Shown one piece after another: positions 40,598 through 54,906 of a DNA stretch of 64,000 nucleotides (positions are counted from its first letter, which is position 1; each line of letters starts with the position of its first letter). Source of the stretch: Ectopseudomonas chengduensis. GTDB taxonomy: Bacteria > Pseudomonadota > Gammaproteobacteria > Pseudomonadales > Pseudomonadaceae. The translations under genes and the position numbers were made by a program. The stretch is from contig NZ_FMZQ01000010.1 of assembly GCF_900102635.1 (NCBI RefSeq), forward strand, positions 62,001 to 126,000, in the 5' to 3' direction. The notes beneath the pieces are model-generated. The model saw only the letters and a list, made by a program, of their open reading frames with translations. It ran no database searches and was not told the origin of the DNA.

Positions 40598-40627
40598 TTG
40601 ACGGTGGGGCGTGCGCGTTCCTATAGT
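40598..40627 (+). promoter_or_regulatory. Promoter of the dcw cluster (Pmra)
   Basis: TTGACG (40598-40603), 18-bp spacer, TATAGT (40622-40627), the best promoter match near the head of the division cluster. Confidence 0.7.
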
Positions 40628-40633
40628 GTGCGC

Positions 40634-40659
40634 AAGTGGTAAGAAGTGGCACGAAGTGG
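40634..40659 (+). promoter_or_regulatory. Three MraZ-type operator boxes
   Basis: AAGTGG occurs at 40634, 40644 and 40654, an exact 10-bp period, just downstream of the -10. MraZ is known to bind direct repeats of a TGG(G)-type core with this spacing and to repress its own operon. Confidence 0.7.
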
Positions 40660-40701
40660 GTTTTTTGGGCATGGAAAGCTAATTACAGGGGAAGCGCAGC
40701 C

Positions 40702-41157
40702 GTGTTTCGCGGAGCTAACGCCATCAGTCTCGACGCCAAAGGGCGCCTCGCGATGCCGAGTCGGTATCGTGACGAGCTCGTTGCGCGTTGCAGTGGCCAG
40801 CTCATCGTGACCATCGACGCCGTCGACCCCTGTCTTTGCGTTTATCCCCTGGCCGAGTGGGAGCTGATCGAGAACAAGCTGCGCGAGCTGGCCTCCTTCC
40901 GTGAAGAGAACCGCCGCCTGCAGCGTTTGCTGATCGGTAATGCCGTCGATCTCGAGTTGGACGCCAGCGGCCGCTTCCTGGTGCCGCCGCGCTTGCGCGA
41001 ATACGCCAAGCTGGACAAGCGAGCGATGCTCGTCGGTCAGCTGAACAAGTTTCAACTCTGGGATGAAGATTCCTGGAATGCCGTAGCCGAAGCCGACCTT
41101 GCTGCCATCAAGCAGCCCGGTGCCCTTTCCGATGACCTGCGTGACCTGATCCTGTGA
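40702..41157 (+). CDS. mraZ: Transcriptional regulator MraZ
   Basis: A 151-residue protein with two SpoVT/AbrB-type DNA-binding domains, visible as [13 protein letters not shown] (near residue 11) and [15 protein letters not shown] (near residue 92). MraZ forms rings and represses the dcw promoter; the three boxes upstream fit. GTG start at 40702 with GGGGAAG upstream. First gene of the division and cell wall cluster. Confidence 0.95.
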   Translation: MFRGANAISLDAKGRLAMPSRYRDELVARCSGQLIVTIDAVDPCLCVYPLAEWELIENKLRELASFREENRRLQRLLIGNAVDLELDASGRFLVPPRLREYAKLDKRAMLVGQLNKFQLWDEDSWNAVAEADLAAIKQPGALSDDLRDLIL

Positions 41158-41159
41158 CC

Positions 41160-42100
41160 ATGACCGATAACAAGTTGCGCCATATCACCGTGCTGCTCGA
41201 CGAAGCCGTCGAGGGGCTGGCTGTGCGCGGTGATGGTCGTTATATAGATGGCACCTTCGGGCGCGGCGGACACAGTCGGCTGATCCTGCAGAAGCTCGGG
41301 CCAGATGGGCGGCTCTTGGGGTTCGACAAGGATCCCCTGGCGATAGCCACCGGGGAAGCATTGGCGGCCGAAGACGGCCGCTTTGTCGTTGTACAGCGCA
41401 GTTTTGCGGAACTTGGCGAAGAAGCTGTTGTCCGCGGCATTTCCGGACAGGTTGCCGGCATTCTGCTGGACCTTGGTGTGTCCTCGCCGCAGCTGGACGA
41501 TCCCGAGCGTGGTTTCAGCTTCCTCAATGACGGCCCGCTGGACATGCGTATGAATCCGGATGTCGGCGTCAGTGCCGCTGACTGGATTGCCACGGCGGAT
41601 GAAGACGAAATTGCCCGCGTGCTCAAGGATTACGGCGAAGAGCGTTTCGCCAAGCGCATGGCGCGCGCCGTGGTGCAGCGCCGCGCCGAGCAGCCGTTCA
41701 CCCGCACTGCCGATCTGGCCCAAGTGCTGACCGTGGCCAATCCGGCCTGGGAAAAGGGCAAGAACCCGGCGACGCGTGCCTTCCAGGGCATCCGTATCCA
41801 CGTCAACAACGAGCTCGGTGATCTCGAGCGCGGCCTCGAAGCGGCGCTGGAAACGCTGGAAGTCGGTGGTCGCCTGGTAGTGATCAGCTTCCACTCGCTG
41901 GAAGACCGCATCGTCAAACAGTTCATGAAGCGTCAGGCCAAGGGCGAGGCGGACAAGCTGCCGCGCGACCTGCCGATCATTCCGAAAGCCTTCGAACCGC
42001 GTCTGAAACTGATCGGCAAGCCGGTCTACGCCGCTGAGGCCGAACTCAAGGCCAATCCGCGCTCGCGCAGCGCGGTGATGCGCATCGCGGAGAAATTGCG

Positions 42101-42104
<4 letters not shown>
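41160..42104 (+). CDS. rsmH: 16S rRNA (cytosine-1402-N4)-methyltransferase RsmH
   Basis: A 314-residue SAM-dependent methyltransferase that modifies N4 of C1402. Segments [28 protein letters not shown] and [14 protein letters not shown] are standard. A GTG at 41154 overlapping the mraZ stop would add two residues; the ATG at 41160 gives the usual length. The stop overlaps the ftsL start. Confidence 0.95.
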
Positions 42105-44117
<2,013 letters not shown>

Positions 44118-44118
<1 letters not shown>

Positions 44119-45581
44119 TGCCCATGCCACTCAATCAACTGTTGCCAGCTGCCGAGAGCAGCGTGCTGATTCGGGAACTGACTCTGGACAGCCGCAAGGT
44201 GCGTCCGGGGGATCTGTTCCTGGCCGTGCCGGGTACCCAGCAGGATGGCCGCGTGCATATCGCCGATGCAATTGCGCGCGGCGCTGCGGCAGTGGCCTTC
44301 GAGGCCGAAGGCGCTGCACCCATGCATGCTGAAAGTGCTGTGCTGGTGCCGGTCAGGGGGCTGGCCGGCCAGCTTTCGGCTATTGCCGGGCGCTTCTACG
44401 GTGAACCGAGCCGCGCTTTGCACCTGATCGGTGTTACGGGTACCAACGGCAAGACCAGCGTCAGCCAGTTGCTGGCTCAGGCACTGGATCTGCTCGGTCA
44501 GCGTTGTGGCATCGTCGGTACCCTGGGCACCGGTTTCCATGGCGCGCTGGAGCAGGGCAAGCACACCACCCCCGATCCGGTCGGGGTGCAGGCCACCCTG
44601 GCCTCGCTCAAGCAGGCCGGTGCCCGCGCCGTGGCGATGGAGGTTTCCTCCCATGGTCTGGATCAGGGCCGCGTCGCGGCGCTGGAGTTCGACGTGGCGG
44701 TGTTCACCAACCTGTCGCGCGATCACCTCGATTACCACGGCAGCATGGAGGCCTATGGTGCAGCCAAGGCCAAGCTGTTCGCCTGGCCGAACCTGCGTTG
44801 CCGAGTGATCAACCTCGATGACGCCTTTGGTTGTGAGCTCGCCGCGCAAACGCACGAGTCACGCCTGATCGGCTATAGCCTCAGCGATGCCAGCGCCTTC
44901 CTTTATTGCAGCGAAGCGCACTTCGACGATCACGGCGTGCGTGCGCGCCTGGTGACACCGCGCGGCGAAGGCATGCTGCGCAGCAATCTGCTCGGTCGTT
45001 TCAACCTGAGCAACCTGCTGGCGGTGGTCGGTGCGCTGCTGGGCATGGACTACGGCCTCGACGAGATTCTCAAGGTCCTGCCGCAACTGCAGGGGCCAGC
45101 GGGCCGCATGCAGCGTCTCGGTGGCGGCGACAAGCCGCTGGTGGTGGTCGACTACGCGCACACCCCGGATGCGCTGGAGAAAGTTCTCGAAGCCATGCGT
45201 CCACACGTCGAAGGGCGTCTGGTCTGCCTGTTCGGTTGCGGCGGCGATCGTGACCGCGGCAAGCGCCCGCTGATGGCCGCGGTTGCCGAGCGGCTGGCCG
45301 ATGCGGTGTGGGTGACCGATGACAATCCGCGTACGGAAGAGCCGGCACAGATCGTTGCCGATATCCGCGCAGGCTTCAAAGCGCCGGAGCAGGTGCAGTT
45401 CATTCATGGCCGTGGCGATGCCATCGCGCGGCTGATTGCCCAGGCTGAAGCCGCCGATGTGCTGGTACTGGCTGGCAAGGGCCACGAGGATTACCAGGAA
45501 ATCATGGGCGTGCGTCAGCCGTTCTCCGATCTGATCGAAGCGAACAAGGCCCTGGCGGCCTGGGAGGTAGCGCATGCTTAA
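44118..45581 (+). CDS. murE: UDP-MurNAc-tripeptide synthetase MurE
   Basis: A 487-residue Mur ligase adding meso-diaminopimelate to UDP-MurNAc-L-Ala-D-Glu. ATP loop GVTGTNGKTSVSQLL near residue 107; the DNPR motif (VTDDNPRTEEP) is the one that selects meso-DAP over lysine. Its end overlaps murF by 8 bp. Confidence 0.96.
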
Positions 45582-46944
45582 GCCCTGGTTGCTCAGCGAC
45601 GTCGCCGCCGATCTGAACGCTCGCGTGATTGGCGCCGATGTGGCGTTCTCCGCCGTTGGCACCGACAGCCGCACCATCGCTGCGGGTCAGCTTTTCGTGG
45701 CGCTGACCGGCCCACGCTTCGACGGTCATGATTATCTGGTCGACGTCGCCGCCAAGGGGGCAGTCGCCGCGTTGGTCGAGCGTGAGGTGGCGAATGCGCC
45801 GTTGCCGCAATTGCTGGTGGCCGACACGCGTCTGGCACTCGGTCAACTGGGTGCGCTGAACCGCCAGGCCTTTACCGGCCCGCTGGCTGCCGTGACCGGT
45901 TCCAGTGGCAAGACCAGCGTCAAGGAAATGCTCGCGTCCATTCTGCGTGCCGGCCTCGGCGGCGCGGTACTGGCCACTCGTGGCAATCTCAATAACGACC
46001 TCGGTGCGCCACTGACCCTGCTGGAGCTGGCGCCTGAGCATCGCGCCGGGGTGATCGAACTGGGCGCCAACCATGTCGGCGAGATCGCCTACACCGTCAG
46101 CCTCACCCAGCCGCAGGTGGCGATCATCACCAATGCCGGCAATGCCCATGTGGGTGAGTTTGGCGGTCCGGAAAAGATTGTCGAGGCCAAGGGCGAGATT
46201 CTCGAAGGCCTGCCGAACGATGGTGTGGCCCTGCTCAATCTGGATGACAAGGCGTTCATCACCTGGCAGCGCCGCGCTGCCGGACGCAAGGTGCTGAGCT
46301 TTGCCTTGCGCGACACCCGCGCCGACTTCCACGGCAGCGATCTGGCCCGCGACGAGCGTGGCTGCCAGGGCTTTACCCTGCGCAGCCCGGTCGGTAGCGC
46401 GCGCATTCAGCTCAACCTGCTCGGTGAGCACAACGTGGCCAATGCACTGGCGGCCTGTGCTGCCGCTCATGCGCTGGGCATGCCGTTGGTCGCCATGGTC
46501 GAAGGGCTGGAAAGCCTGCAACCGGTCAAGGGCCGCGCCGTAGCGCAGCTGGCGCCGAACGGCGTGCGAGTCATCGATGACAGTTATAACGCCAACCCGG
46601 TGTCCATGTGTGCGGCGGTGGATATACTCGCCGCCTTCTCCGGTCGCACCGTCCTGGTGCTGGGAGACATGGGCGAGCTGGGCGAGTGGGCTGAACAGGG
46701 CCATCGCGACGTCGGCCGCCATGCCGCGGGCAAGGTCGATGTGCTGTATGCCGTTGGCCCGCTGATGCGTTTTGCGGTCGAGGAGTTTGGCTCAAAAGGC
46801 CGTCACTTCGTCGATCAAGCCGAACTGATCGAAGCGCTTCGCGCCGAACAGGCCGGCAGCACACTACTAATCAAGGGTTCACGCAGCGCAGCCATGGACA
46901 AGGTCGTGGCGGCGCTGTGTGGCGTATCTGGGGAGATTCACTAA
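45574..46944 (+). CDS. murF: UDP-MurNAc-pentapeptide synthetase MurF
   Basis: A 456-residue Mur ligase that adds D-Ala-D-Ala to the UDP-MurNAc-tripeptide, completing the soluble precursor. ATP loop AVTGSSGKTSVKEML near residue 107; DSYNANPVSM in the C-terminal domain is family-typical. mraY begins immediately at the next base. Confidence 0.96.
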   Translation: MLKPWLLSDVAADLNARVIGADVAFSAVGTDSRTIAAGQLFVALTGPRFDGHDYLVDVAAKGAVAALVEREVANAPLPQLLVADTRLALGQLGALNRQAFTGPLAAVTGSSGKTSVKEMLASILRAGLGGAVLATRGNLNNDLGAPLTLLELAPEHRAGVIELGANHVGEIAYTVSLTQPQVAIITNAGNAHVGEFGGPEKIVEAKGEILEGLPNDGVALLNLDDKAFITWQRRAAGRKVLSFALRDTRADFHGSDLARDERGCQGFTLRSPVGSARIQLNLLGEHNVANALAACAAAHALGMPLVAMVEGLESLQPVKGRAVAQLAPNGVRVIDDSYNANPVSMCAAVDILAAFSGRTVLVLGDMGELGEWAEQGHRDVGRHAAGKVDVLYAVGPLMRFAVEEFGSKGRHFVDQAELIEALRAEQAGSTLLIKGSRSAAMDKVVAALCGVSGEIH

Positions 46945-48027
46945 ATGCTGCTGCTGCTGGCGGAGTACCTGCAACAGTTCCACAAGGGCTTCGCGGTCTT
47001 TCAGTACCTGACCCTGCGCGGCATCCTCGGCGTGCTCACCGCCCTGGCGCTGTCGCTGTGGCTCGGCCCGTGGATGATCCGTACCCTGCAGGTGCGGCAG
47101 ATCGGCCAGGCGGTGCGCCACGATGGCCCGCAATCGCACCTGTCGAAGAAAGGCACGCCGACCATGGGCGGTGCGCTGATCCTCAGCGCCATCACCGTGA
47201 GCACCTTGCTCTGGGCCGACCTGTCCAACCGCTACGTCTGGGTGGTGCTGGCCGTGACGCTGCTGTTCGGCGCCATCGGTTGGGTCGATGACTACCGCAA
47301 GGTGATCGAGAAGAACTCGCGAGGTCTGCCGAGCCGCTGGAAGTATTTCTGGCAGTCGGTGTTCGGCCTCGCTGCCGCCGTCTTCCTTTATATGACTGCG
47401 CAGAGCCCGGTGGAGACCACCCTGATCCTGCCGTTGCTGAAGGACGTCGCCATTCCTCTGGGTGCCGGCTTCGTGGTGCTGACCTACTTCGTCATCGTCG
47501 GCACTAGCAATGCGGTGAACCTCACCGACGGTCTCGACGGCCTGGCCATCCTACCAACCGTGATGGTGGCCGGTGCGCTGGCGATCTTCTGCTACCTGTC
47601 GGGCAACGTGAACTTCGCCGAGTACCTGCTGATTCCCTACGTGCCGGGCGCCGGTGAGCTGATCGTGTTCTGCGCCGCGCTGGTGGGCGCCGGCCTGGGC
47701 TTTCTGTGGTTCAACACTTACCCGGCGCAGGTGTTCATGGGTGACGTCGGCGCGCTGGCGCTCGGCGCCGCACTGGGCACCATCGCCGTGATCGTTCGCC
47801 AGGAAGTCGTGCTGTTCATCATGGGCGGGGTGTTCGTGATGGAAACCCTGTCGGTGATCATCCAGGTCGCCAGCTTCAAGCTGACCGGCAAGCGCGTGTT
47901 CCGCATGGCGCCGATTCACCACCATTTCGAACTCAAGGGCTGGCCTGAGCCGCGCGTGATCGTCCGTTTCTGGATCATCACCGTGATTCTCGTGCTGATC
48001 GGCCTGGCCACCCTGAAACTGAGGTAA
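46945..48027 (+). CDS. mraY: Phospho-MurNAc-pentapeptide translocase MraY
   Basis: A 360-residue integral membrane protein with about ten spans. It joins phospho-MurNAc-pentapeptide to undecaprenyl phosphate, making lipid I. Active-site regions include [17 protein letters not shown] (catalytic Asp pair) and [10 protein letters not shown], and the late motif [15 protein letters not shown]. Full length. Confidence 0.97.
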   Translation: MLLLLAEYLQQFHKGFAVFQYLTLRGILGVLTALALSLWLGPWMIRTLQVRQIGQAVRHDGPQSHLSKKGTPTMGGALILSAITVSTLLWADLSNRYVWVVLAVTLLFGAIGWVDDYRKVIEKNSRGLPSRWKYFWQSVFGLAAAVFLYMTAQSPVETTLILPLLKDVAIPLGAGFVVLTYFVIVGTSNAVNLTDGLDGLAILPTVMVAGALAIFCYLSGNVNFAEYLLIPYVPGAGELIVFCAALVGAGLGFLWFNTYPAQVFMGDVGALALGAALGTIAVIVRQEVVLFIMGGVFVMETLSVIIQVASFKLTGKRVFRMAPIHHHFELKGWPEPRVIVRFWIITVILVLIGLATLKLR

Positions 48028-48033
48028 TAGAGC

Positions 48034-49380
48034 GTGTCATTGATCGCTTCCGACCAGTTCCGCATCGTTGTCGGCCTCGGCAAGAGCGGCATGTCCCTGG
48101 TGCGCTTCCTGGCGCAGCAGGGCGTGCGCTTTGCCGTGGCCGATACGCGCGCGAACCCGCCGGAGCTGGAGACGCTCAAGCGTGACTACCCGCAGGTGGA
48201 AGTACGTTGCGGCGAGCTGGACGTGGACTTCCTCTGCCGCGCCTCGGAACTGTACGTGAGCCCGGGCCTGGCGGTGGCGACTCCAGCGTTGGCCGCAGCG
48301 GCTGCGCGCGGGGTGAAACTGTCTGGCGATATCGACCTGTTCGCCCGCCACGCCAAGGCGCCGATCGTCGCCATCACCGGCTCCAACGCCAAGAGCACCG
48401 TCACCACTTTGGTCGGCGAGATGGCGGCTGCGGCTGGCAAGCGCGTCGCCGTCGGCGGCAACCTGGGTACGCCGGCGCTGGATCTGTTGGCCGACGATGT
48501 CGAGCTGTACGTGCTGGAGCTGTCCAGCTTCCAGCTGGAGACCACCGATCAGCTCAACGCCGAAGTGGCCACCTGCCTGAACATCAGCGAAGACCACATG
48601 GACCGTTACAGCGGTCTGCCGGCCTATCACCTGGCCAAGCATCGGATCTTCCGTGGTGCCCGTCAGGTGGTGATCAACCGCGACGATGCCCTGTCGCGCC
48701 CGCTGATCGCCGACCAGGTGAGCTGCTGGGAATTCGGTCTGGGCAAGCCGGACTTCAAGCGCTTTGGCCTGCTCGAAGAGAATGGCGAGAAATCCCTGGC
48801 GTTTCGCTTCGAAGCGCTGCTGCCGGTGAGTGAGCTGAAGATTCGTGGCGCGCATAACCAGTCCAACGCCCTGGCGGCGCTGGCGCTCGGTCATGCCGTG
48901 GGCCTGCCGATGGACGCCATGCTCGCCACCCTGCGCCAGTTCGCCGGTTTGCCGCATCGCTGCCAGTGGGTTGGCGAGCGTGCCGGGGTGAGTTATTACG
49001 ACGACTCCAAGGCCACCAACGTCGGTGCCGCGCTGGCGGCCATCGAAGGCCTGGGTGCGGACATCGCCGGCAAGCTGGTGCTGATCGCCGGTGGCGATGG
49101 CAAGGGCGCAGACTTCACCGCGCTGAAGGCTCCGGTCGCACGCTTCTGCCGTGCCGTGGTGCTGCTCGGTCGTGATGCTCAGCGTCTGGCCGACACCCTG
49201 GGCGACGCCGTACCGCAGGTGCGAGTAGCGAGCCTGGAAGAAGCCGTGCAGCGCTGCAGCGAATTGGCCGAGGCCGGTGATGCCGTGCTGCTGTCGCCGG
49301 CCTGCGCCAGCCTGGACATGTTCAAGAACTTCGAAGAACGCGGGCGCCTGTTCGCCCAGGCTGTGGAGGGGCTCGTCTGA
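48034..49380 (+). CDS. murD: UDP-MurNAc-L-alanine:D-glutamate ligase MurD
   Basis: A 448-residue Mur ligase adding D-glutamate. N-terminal Rossmann-like domain (VVGLGKSGMSLVRFL), ATP loop AITGSNAKSTVTTLV near residue 112, and a C-terminal Rossmann domain (VLIAGGDGKGADF). The start is GTG at 48034. The stop overlaps the ftsW ATG by one base. Confidence 0.95.
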   Translation: MSLIASDQFRIVVGLGKSGMSLVRFLAQQGVRFAVADTRANPPELETLKRDYPQVEVRCGELDVDFLCRASELYVSPGLAVATPALAAAAARGVKLSGDIDLFARHAKAPIVAITGSNAKSTVTTLVGEMAAAAGKRVAVGGNLGTPALDLLADDVELYVLELSSFQLETTDQLNAEVATCLNISEDHMDRYSGLPAYHLAKHRIFRGARQVVINRDDALSRPLIADQVSCWEFGLGKPDFKRFGLLEENGEKSLAFRFEALLPVSELKIRGAHNQSNALAALALGHAVGLPMDAMLATLRQFAGLPHRCQWVGERAGVSYYDDSKATNVGAALAAIEGLGADIAGKLVLIAGGDGKGADFTALKAPVARFCRAVVLLGRDAQRLADTLGDAVPQVRVASLEEAVQRCSELAEAGDAVLLSPACASLDMFKNFEERGRLFAQAVEGLV

Positions 49381-50588
49381 TGTTGTCCTTCCTGCAGATT
49401 CGCCCCTCGCCGCTACTGGGTCGTGGCCTCGATCTGGACTTCCCGCTGCTGGCCGGTTGCCTGGGCCTGCTCGGCCTCGGCCTGGTGATGATCGCTTCGG
49501 CGTCTTCGGAAGTGGCCGCGGCGCAGACCGGTAGCCCGCTCTATCACATGATTCGCCATCTGATCTACCTGGTGATCGGTCTCGGTGCCGCTGGCGTGGT
49601 GCTGATGGTGCCGATGAACATCTGGCAGCGTTACGGCTGGATCATGCTGCTGGCGGCTTTCGCCCTGTTGGTGCTGGTGCTGGTGCCGGGCATCGGCCGC
49701 GAGGTCAACGGTGCGCGGCGCTGGATCGGCTTCGGCGCCTTCAACGTGCAGCCGTCGGAGATCGCCAAGGTGTTCGTGGTGATCTACCTGGCCGGTTACC
49801 TGGTGCGCCGTCAGGAAGAGGTGCGCGAGAGCTGGGCCGGTTTCTTCAAGCCTTTCGTCGTGCTGCTGCCAATGGCAGGCCTGTTGCTGCTGGAGCCTGA
49901 CTTCGGTGCCACCGTGGTGATGATGGGGTCGGCCATGGCGATGCTGTTCCTCGGCGGCGTCGGCATGCTGCGCTTTGGCTTGATGGTGGCGCTGGCGGTT
50001 GGCGCGGTGTTCGTCCTGGTGCAGACCCAGGAGTACCGCCTGCAGCGTTTGATCACCTTTACCGATCCCTGGGCCGACCAGTATGGCTCCGGTTATCAGC
50101 TGACCCAGGCGCTGATCGCCTTCGGCCGCGGCGAGTGGTTCGGTGTCGGTCTGGGTAACAGCATTCAGAAGCAGTTCTACCTGCCGGAAGCGCACACCGA
50201 CTTCGTCTTTTCGGTACTGGCAGAGGAACTGGGCTTCGTCGGCGCGCTGGCGACCCTGGCGCTGTTCGTCTTCGTCAGCGTACGTGCGCTGTACGTCGGT
50301 CTGTGGGCCGAGAGGGCCAAGCAGTTCTTCTCCGCCTATGTCGCCTATGGTCTGGCTTTCCTGTGGATCGGTCAGTTCCTGATCAATATCGGCGTGAACA
50401 CCGGTCTGTTGCCGACCAAGGGGCTGACCCTGCCGTTCCTCAGCTACGGCGGCTCGTCGCTGGTGATCTGCTGTGTGAGTCTGGCGCTGCTGCTGCGTAT
50501 CGAGTGGGAGCGGCGCAACATCCTGGGTAACGAGGACGTGGATTTCACCGAAGCGGATTTTGCCGAGGAGGTCAGCCATGCGCGGTAA
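49380..50588 (+). CDS. ftsW: SEDS glycosyltransferase FtsW
   Basis: A 402-residue SEDS-family membrane protein (about ten spans) that polymerises lipid II at the septum with FtsI. Landmarks: NVQPSEIAKVFVVIYLAG, LEPDFGATVVM (catalytic Asp) and the C-terminal LPFLSYGGSSLVI. The gene runs 11 bp into murG. Confidence 0.95.
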   Translation: MLSFLQIRPSPLLGRGLDLDFPLLAGCLGLLGLGLVMIASASSEVAAAQTGSPLYHMIRHLIYLVIGLGAAGVVLMVPMNIWQRYGWIMLLAAFALLVLVLVPGIGREVNGARRWIGFGAFNVQPSEIAKVFVVIYLAGYLVRRQEEVRESWAGFFKPFVVLLPMAGLLLLEPDFGATVVMMGSAMAMLFLGGVGMLRFGLMVALAVGAVFVLVQTQEYRLQRLITFTDPWADQYGSGYQLTQALIAFGRGEWFGVGLGNSIQKQFYLPEAHTDFVFSVLAEELGFVGALATLALFVFVSVRALYVGLWAERAKQFFSAYVAYGLAFLWIGQFLINIGVNTGLLPTKGLTLPFLSYGGSSLVICCVSLALLLRIEWERRNILGNEDVDFTEADFAEEVSHAR

Positions 50589-51640
50589 TGTGCTGATCAT
50601 GGCCGGCGGCACCGGTGGTCACGTATTCCCGGCGCTGGCCTGCGCGCGCGAGTTCCAGGCCCGTGGTTACGCCGTGCACTGGCTGGGCACGCCGCGTGGT
50701 ATCGAGAACGAACTCGTCCCACAGGCGGGCCTGCCGCTGCACCTGATCAATGTCAGCGGCCTGCGTGGCAAGGGCAAGCTGTCCTTGCTCAAGGCGCCGT
50801 TCCAGCTGCTGCGTTCTCTGCTGCAGGCGCGTCGTATCGTGCGTGAATTGCAGCCGGTGTGCGTGCTTGGCATGGGCGGTTATGTCACCGGTCCCGGCGG
50901 TCTGGCCGCGCGTATGGCCGGCGTGCCGCTGGTGATTCACGAGCAGAACGCCGTCGCCGGTACCGCCAATCGCCTGTTGTCGCGTATCGCCAATCGTATC
51001 TGCGAGGCCTTCCCGAACACCTTCGGTGCTTCCGACAAGCGCCGCACCACCGGTAACCCGGTGCGTGAAGAGCTGTTCCTGGAAACGCCGCGCGAGCCGC
51101 TGGCCGGGCGCAAACCGAAATTGCTGGTGCTGGGCGGCAGCCTGGGCGCCGAGCCGCTGAACAAATTGCTGCCGGCCGCGCTGGAGAAAATCCCTGCCGA
51201 TGTACGTCCGCAGGTGTTCCACCAGGCCGGTAAACAACATGCCGACATCACTGCGGAGCGTTATCGCGATGCCGCGGTCGAAGCCGAGGTCGCGCCTTTC
51301 ATCAAGGACATGGCTCGTGCTTATGGCTGGGCCGATCTGGTGGTTTGCCGCGCCGGCGCGCTGACCGTCAGCGAGCTGGCCGCAGCGGGGCTGCCGTCGT
51401 TTCTCGTGCCACTGCCGCACGCCATCGACGACCACCAGAGCCGCAATGCCGAATATCTGGCGAAGGAGGGCGCCGCCGTCCTTCTCCCGCAACATGCCAC
51501 TGACGCGGACACGCTTGCCGCGCAGCTCACCGAGGTTCTGATGCACCTGGAAAAACTCAATGTCATGGGCGCCACCGCGCGTCGCCTGGCCAAGCCCGAT
51601 GCCACCCGCGCGGTGGTCGATATCTGCCAGGAGGTGATGC

Positions 51641-51648
<8 letters not shown>
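50578..51648 (+). CDS. murG: Lipid II synthase MurG
   Basis: A 356-residue GT-B fold glycosyltransferase that adds GlcNAc to lipid I at the inner face of the membrane. N-terminal [12 protein letters not shown] loop, [12 protein letters not shown], and [10 protein letters not shown] at the start of the second domain; the donor-binding acidic and glutamine residues are in the [15 protein letters not shown] region. ATG at 50578 overlaps the ftsW end by 11 bp with GAGGAGG inside ftsW. Confidence 0.95.
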
Positions 51649-54021
<2,373 letters not shown>

Positions 54022-54024
54022 GCG

Positions 54025-54891
54025 ATGAGCATCGCTCTGCGTCATCAGGACTCGCTGAGGGCTCCGCAACGCGGCAAGCCCGCGCCGCGTGGCGCCAGCC
54101 GTCTGGTGGCCAAGGAGCCGATGCGCCTGCGCATGCCCAAGGCGGATTTCTCCTGGGTTGGGCGACTGCTCTGGCCGCTGCTGCTGGTTGGTCTGGGCTT
54201 TGGCGCCTACGAGGGTGCGTTGCGTCTGCTGCCCTACGCCGACCGCCCGATCGCCCGCATCAGCGTGCAGGGTGATCTGGCTTATGTCAGTCAGCAGGCG
54301 GTGCAGCGGCGGATCGCGCCGTATATCGAGGCGAGCTTCTTCAGCGCCGACCTGCGCGGCATGCGCGAGGAACTCGAGCGCATGCCCTGGATCGCCCATG
54401 CCGAAGTGCGTCGTGTCTGGCCGGATCAGATCGACGTGCGTCTGGAGGAACAACTGCCCATCGCCCGTTGGGGTGACGAGGCGCTGCTCAACAACCAGGG
54501 TCAGGCCTTCGCGCCACAGGAGCTGGACAACTACCAGCATCTGCCGCAGCTGTCCGGCCCGAAGCGGGCGCAGCCGAAGGTGATGCAGCAGTACCAGATG
54601 CTCAGCCAACTGCTGCGGCCGATGGGCTTCACCGTGGTCGGGCTGCAGTTGCGCGAACGCGGCAGCTGGTTTCTCTCGGCCACCGAGAACGCCAGCGGCC
54701 AGCGCATCGACATCCTGCTGGGACGTGATCACGTGGTGGAAAAAATGCGTCGTTTCGCCGCCATCTATGAGCGGGAACTGAAAGAACAGAGCGCGAACAT
54801 CGCGCGCATCGACCTGCGTTATGCCAACGGCTTGGCCGTGGCCTGGCGTGAGCCGGTGGAGCCGGCCGCGGCCGAGCAGAAAGTGAATTGA
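54025..54891 (+). CDS. ftsQ: Cell division protein FtsQ
   Basis: A 288-residue bitopic protein: a cytoplasmic basic tail ([17 protein letters not shown]), one span at about 45-65, a POTRA domain ([23 protein letters not shown]) and a beta domain. It links early and late divisome proteins through FtsL and FtsB. FtsB itself is not in this window. Directly after ddlB with a 3-bp gap. Confidence 0.93.
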   Translation: MSIALRHQDSLRAPQRGKPAPRGASRLVAKEPMRLRMPKADFSWVGRLLWPLLLVGLGFGAYEGALRLLPYADRPIARISVQGDLAYVSQQAVQRRIAPYIEASFFSADLRGMREELERMPWIAHAEVRRVWPDQIDVRLEEQLPIARWGDEALLNNQGQAFAPQELDNYQHLPQLSGPKRAQPKVMQQYQMLSQLLRPMGFTVVGLQLRERGSWFLSATENASGQRIDILLGRDHVVEKMRRFAAIYERELKEQSANIARIDLRYANGLAVAWREPVEPAAAEQKVN

Positions 54892-54906
54892 GGAGAGGCT
54901 GGACTA

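Noticed and set aside
40455..40652. 65-codon minus-strand frame in the rnpB-mraZ gap
   Set aside because: No ribosome site and it overlaps the dcw promoter; composition is that of non-coding AT-rich DNA.
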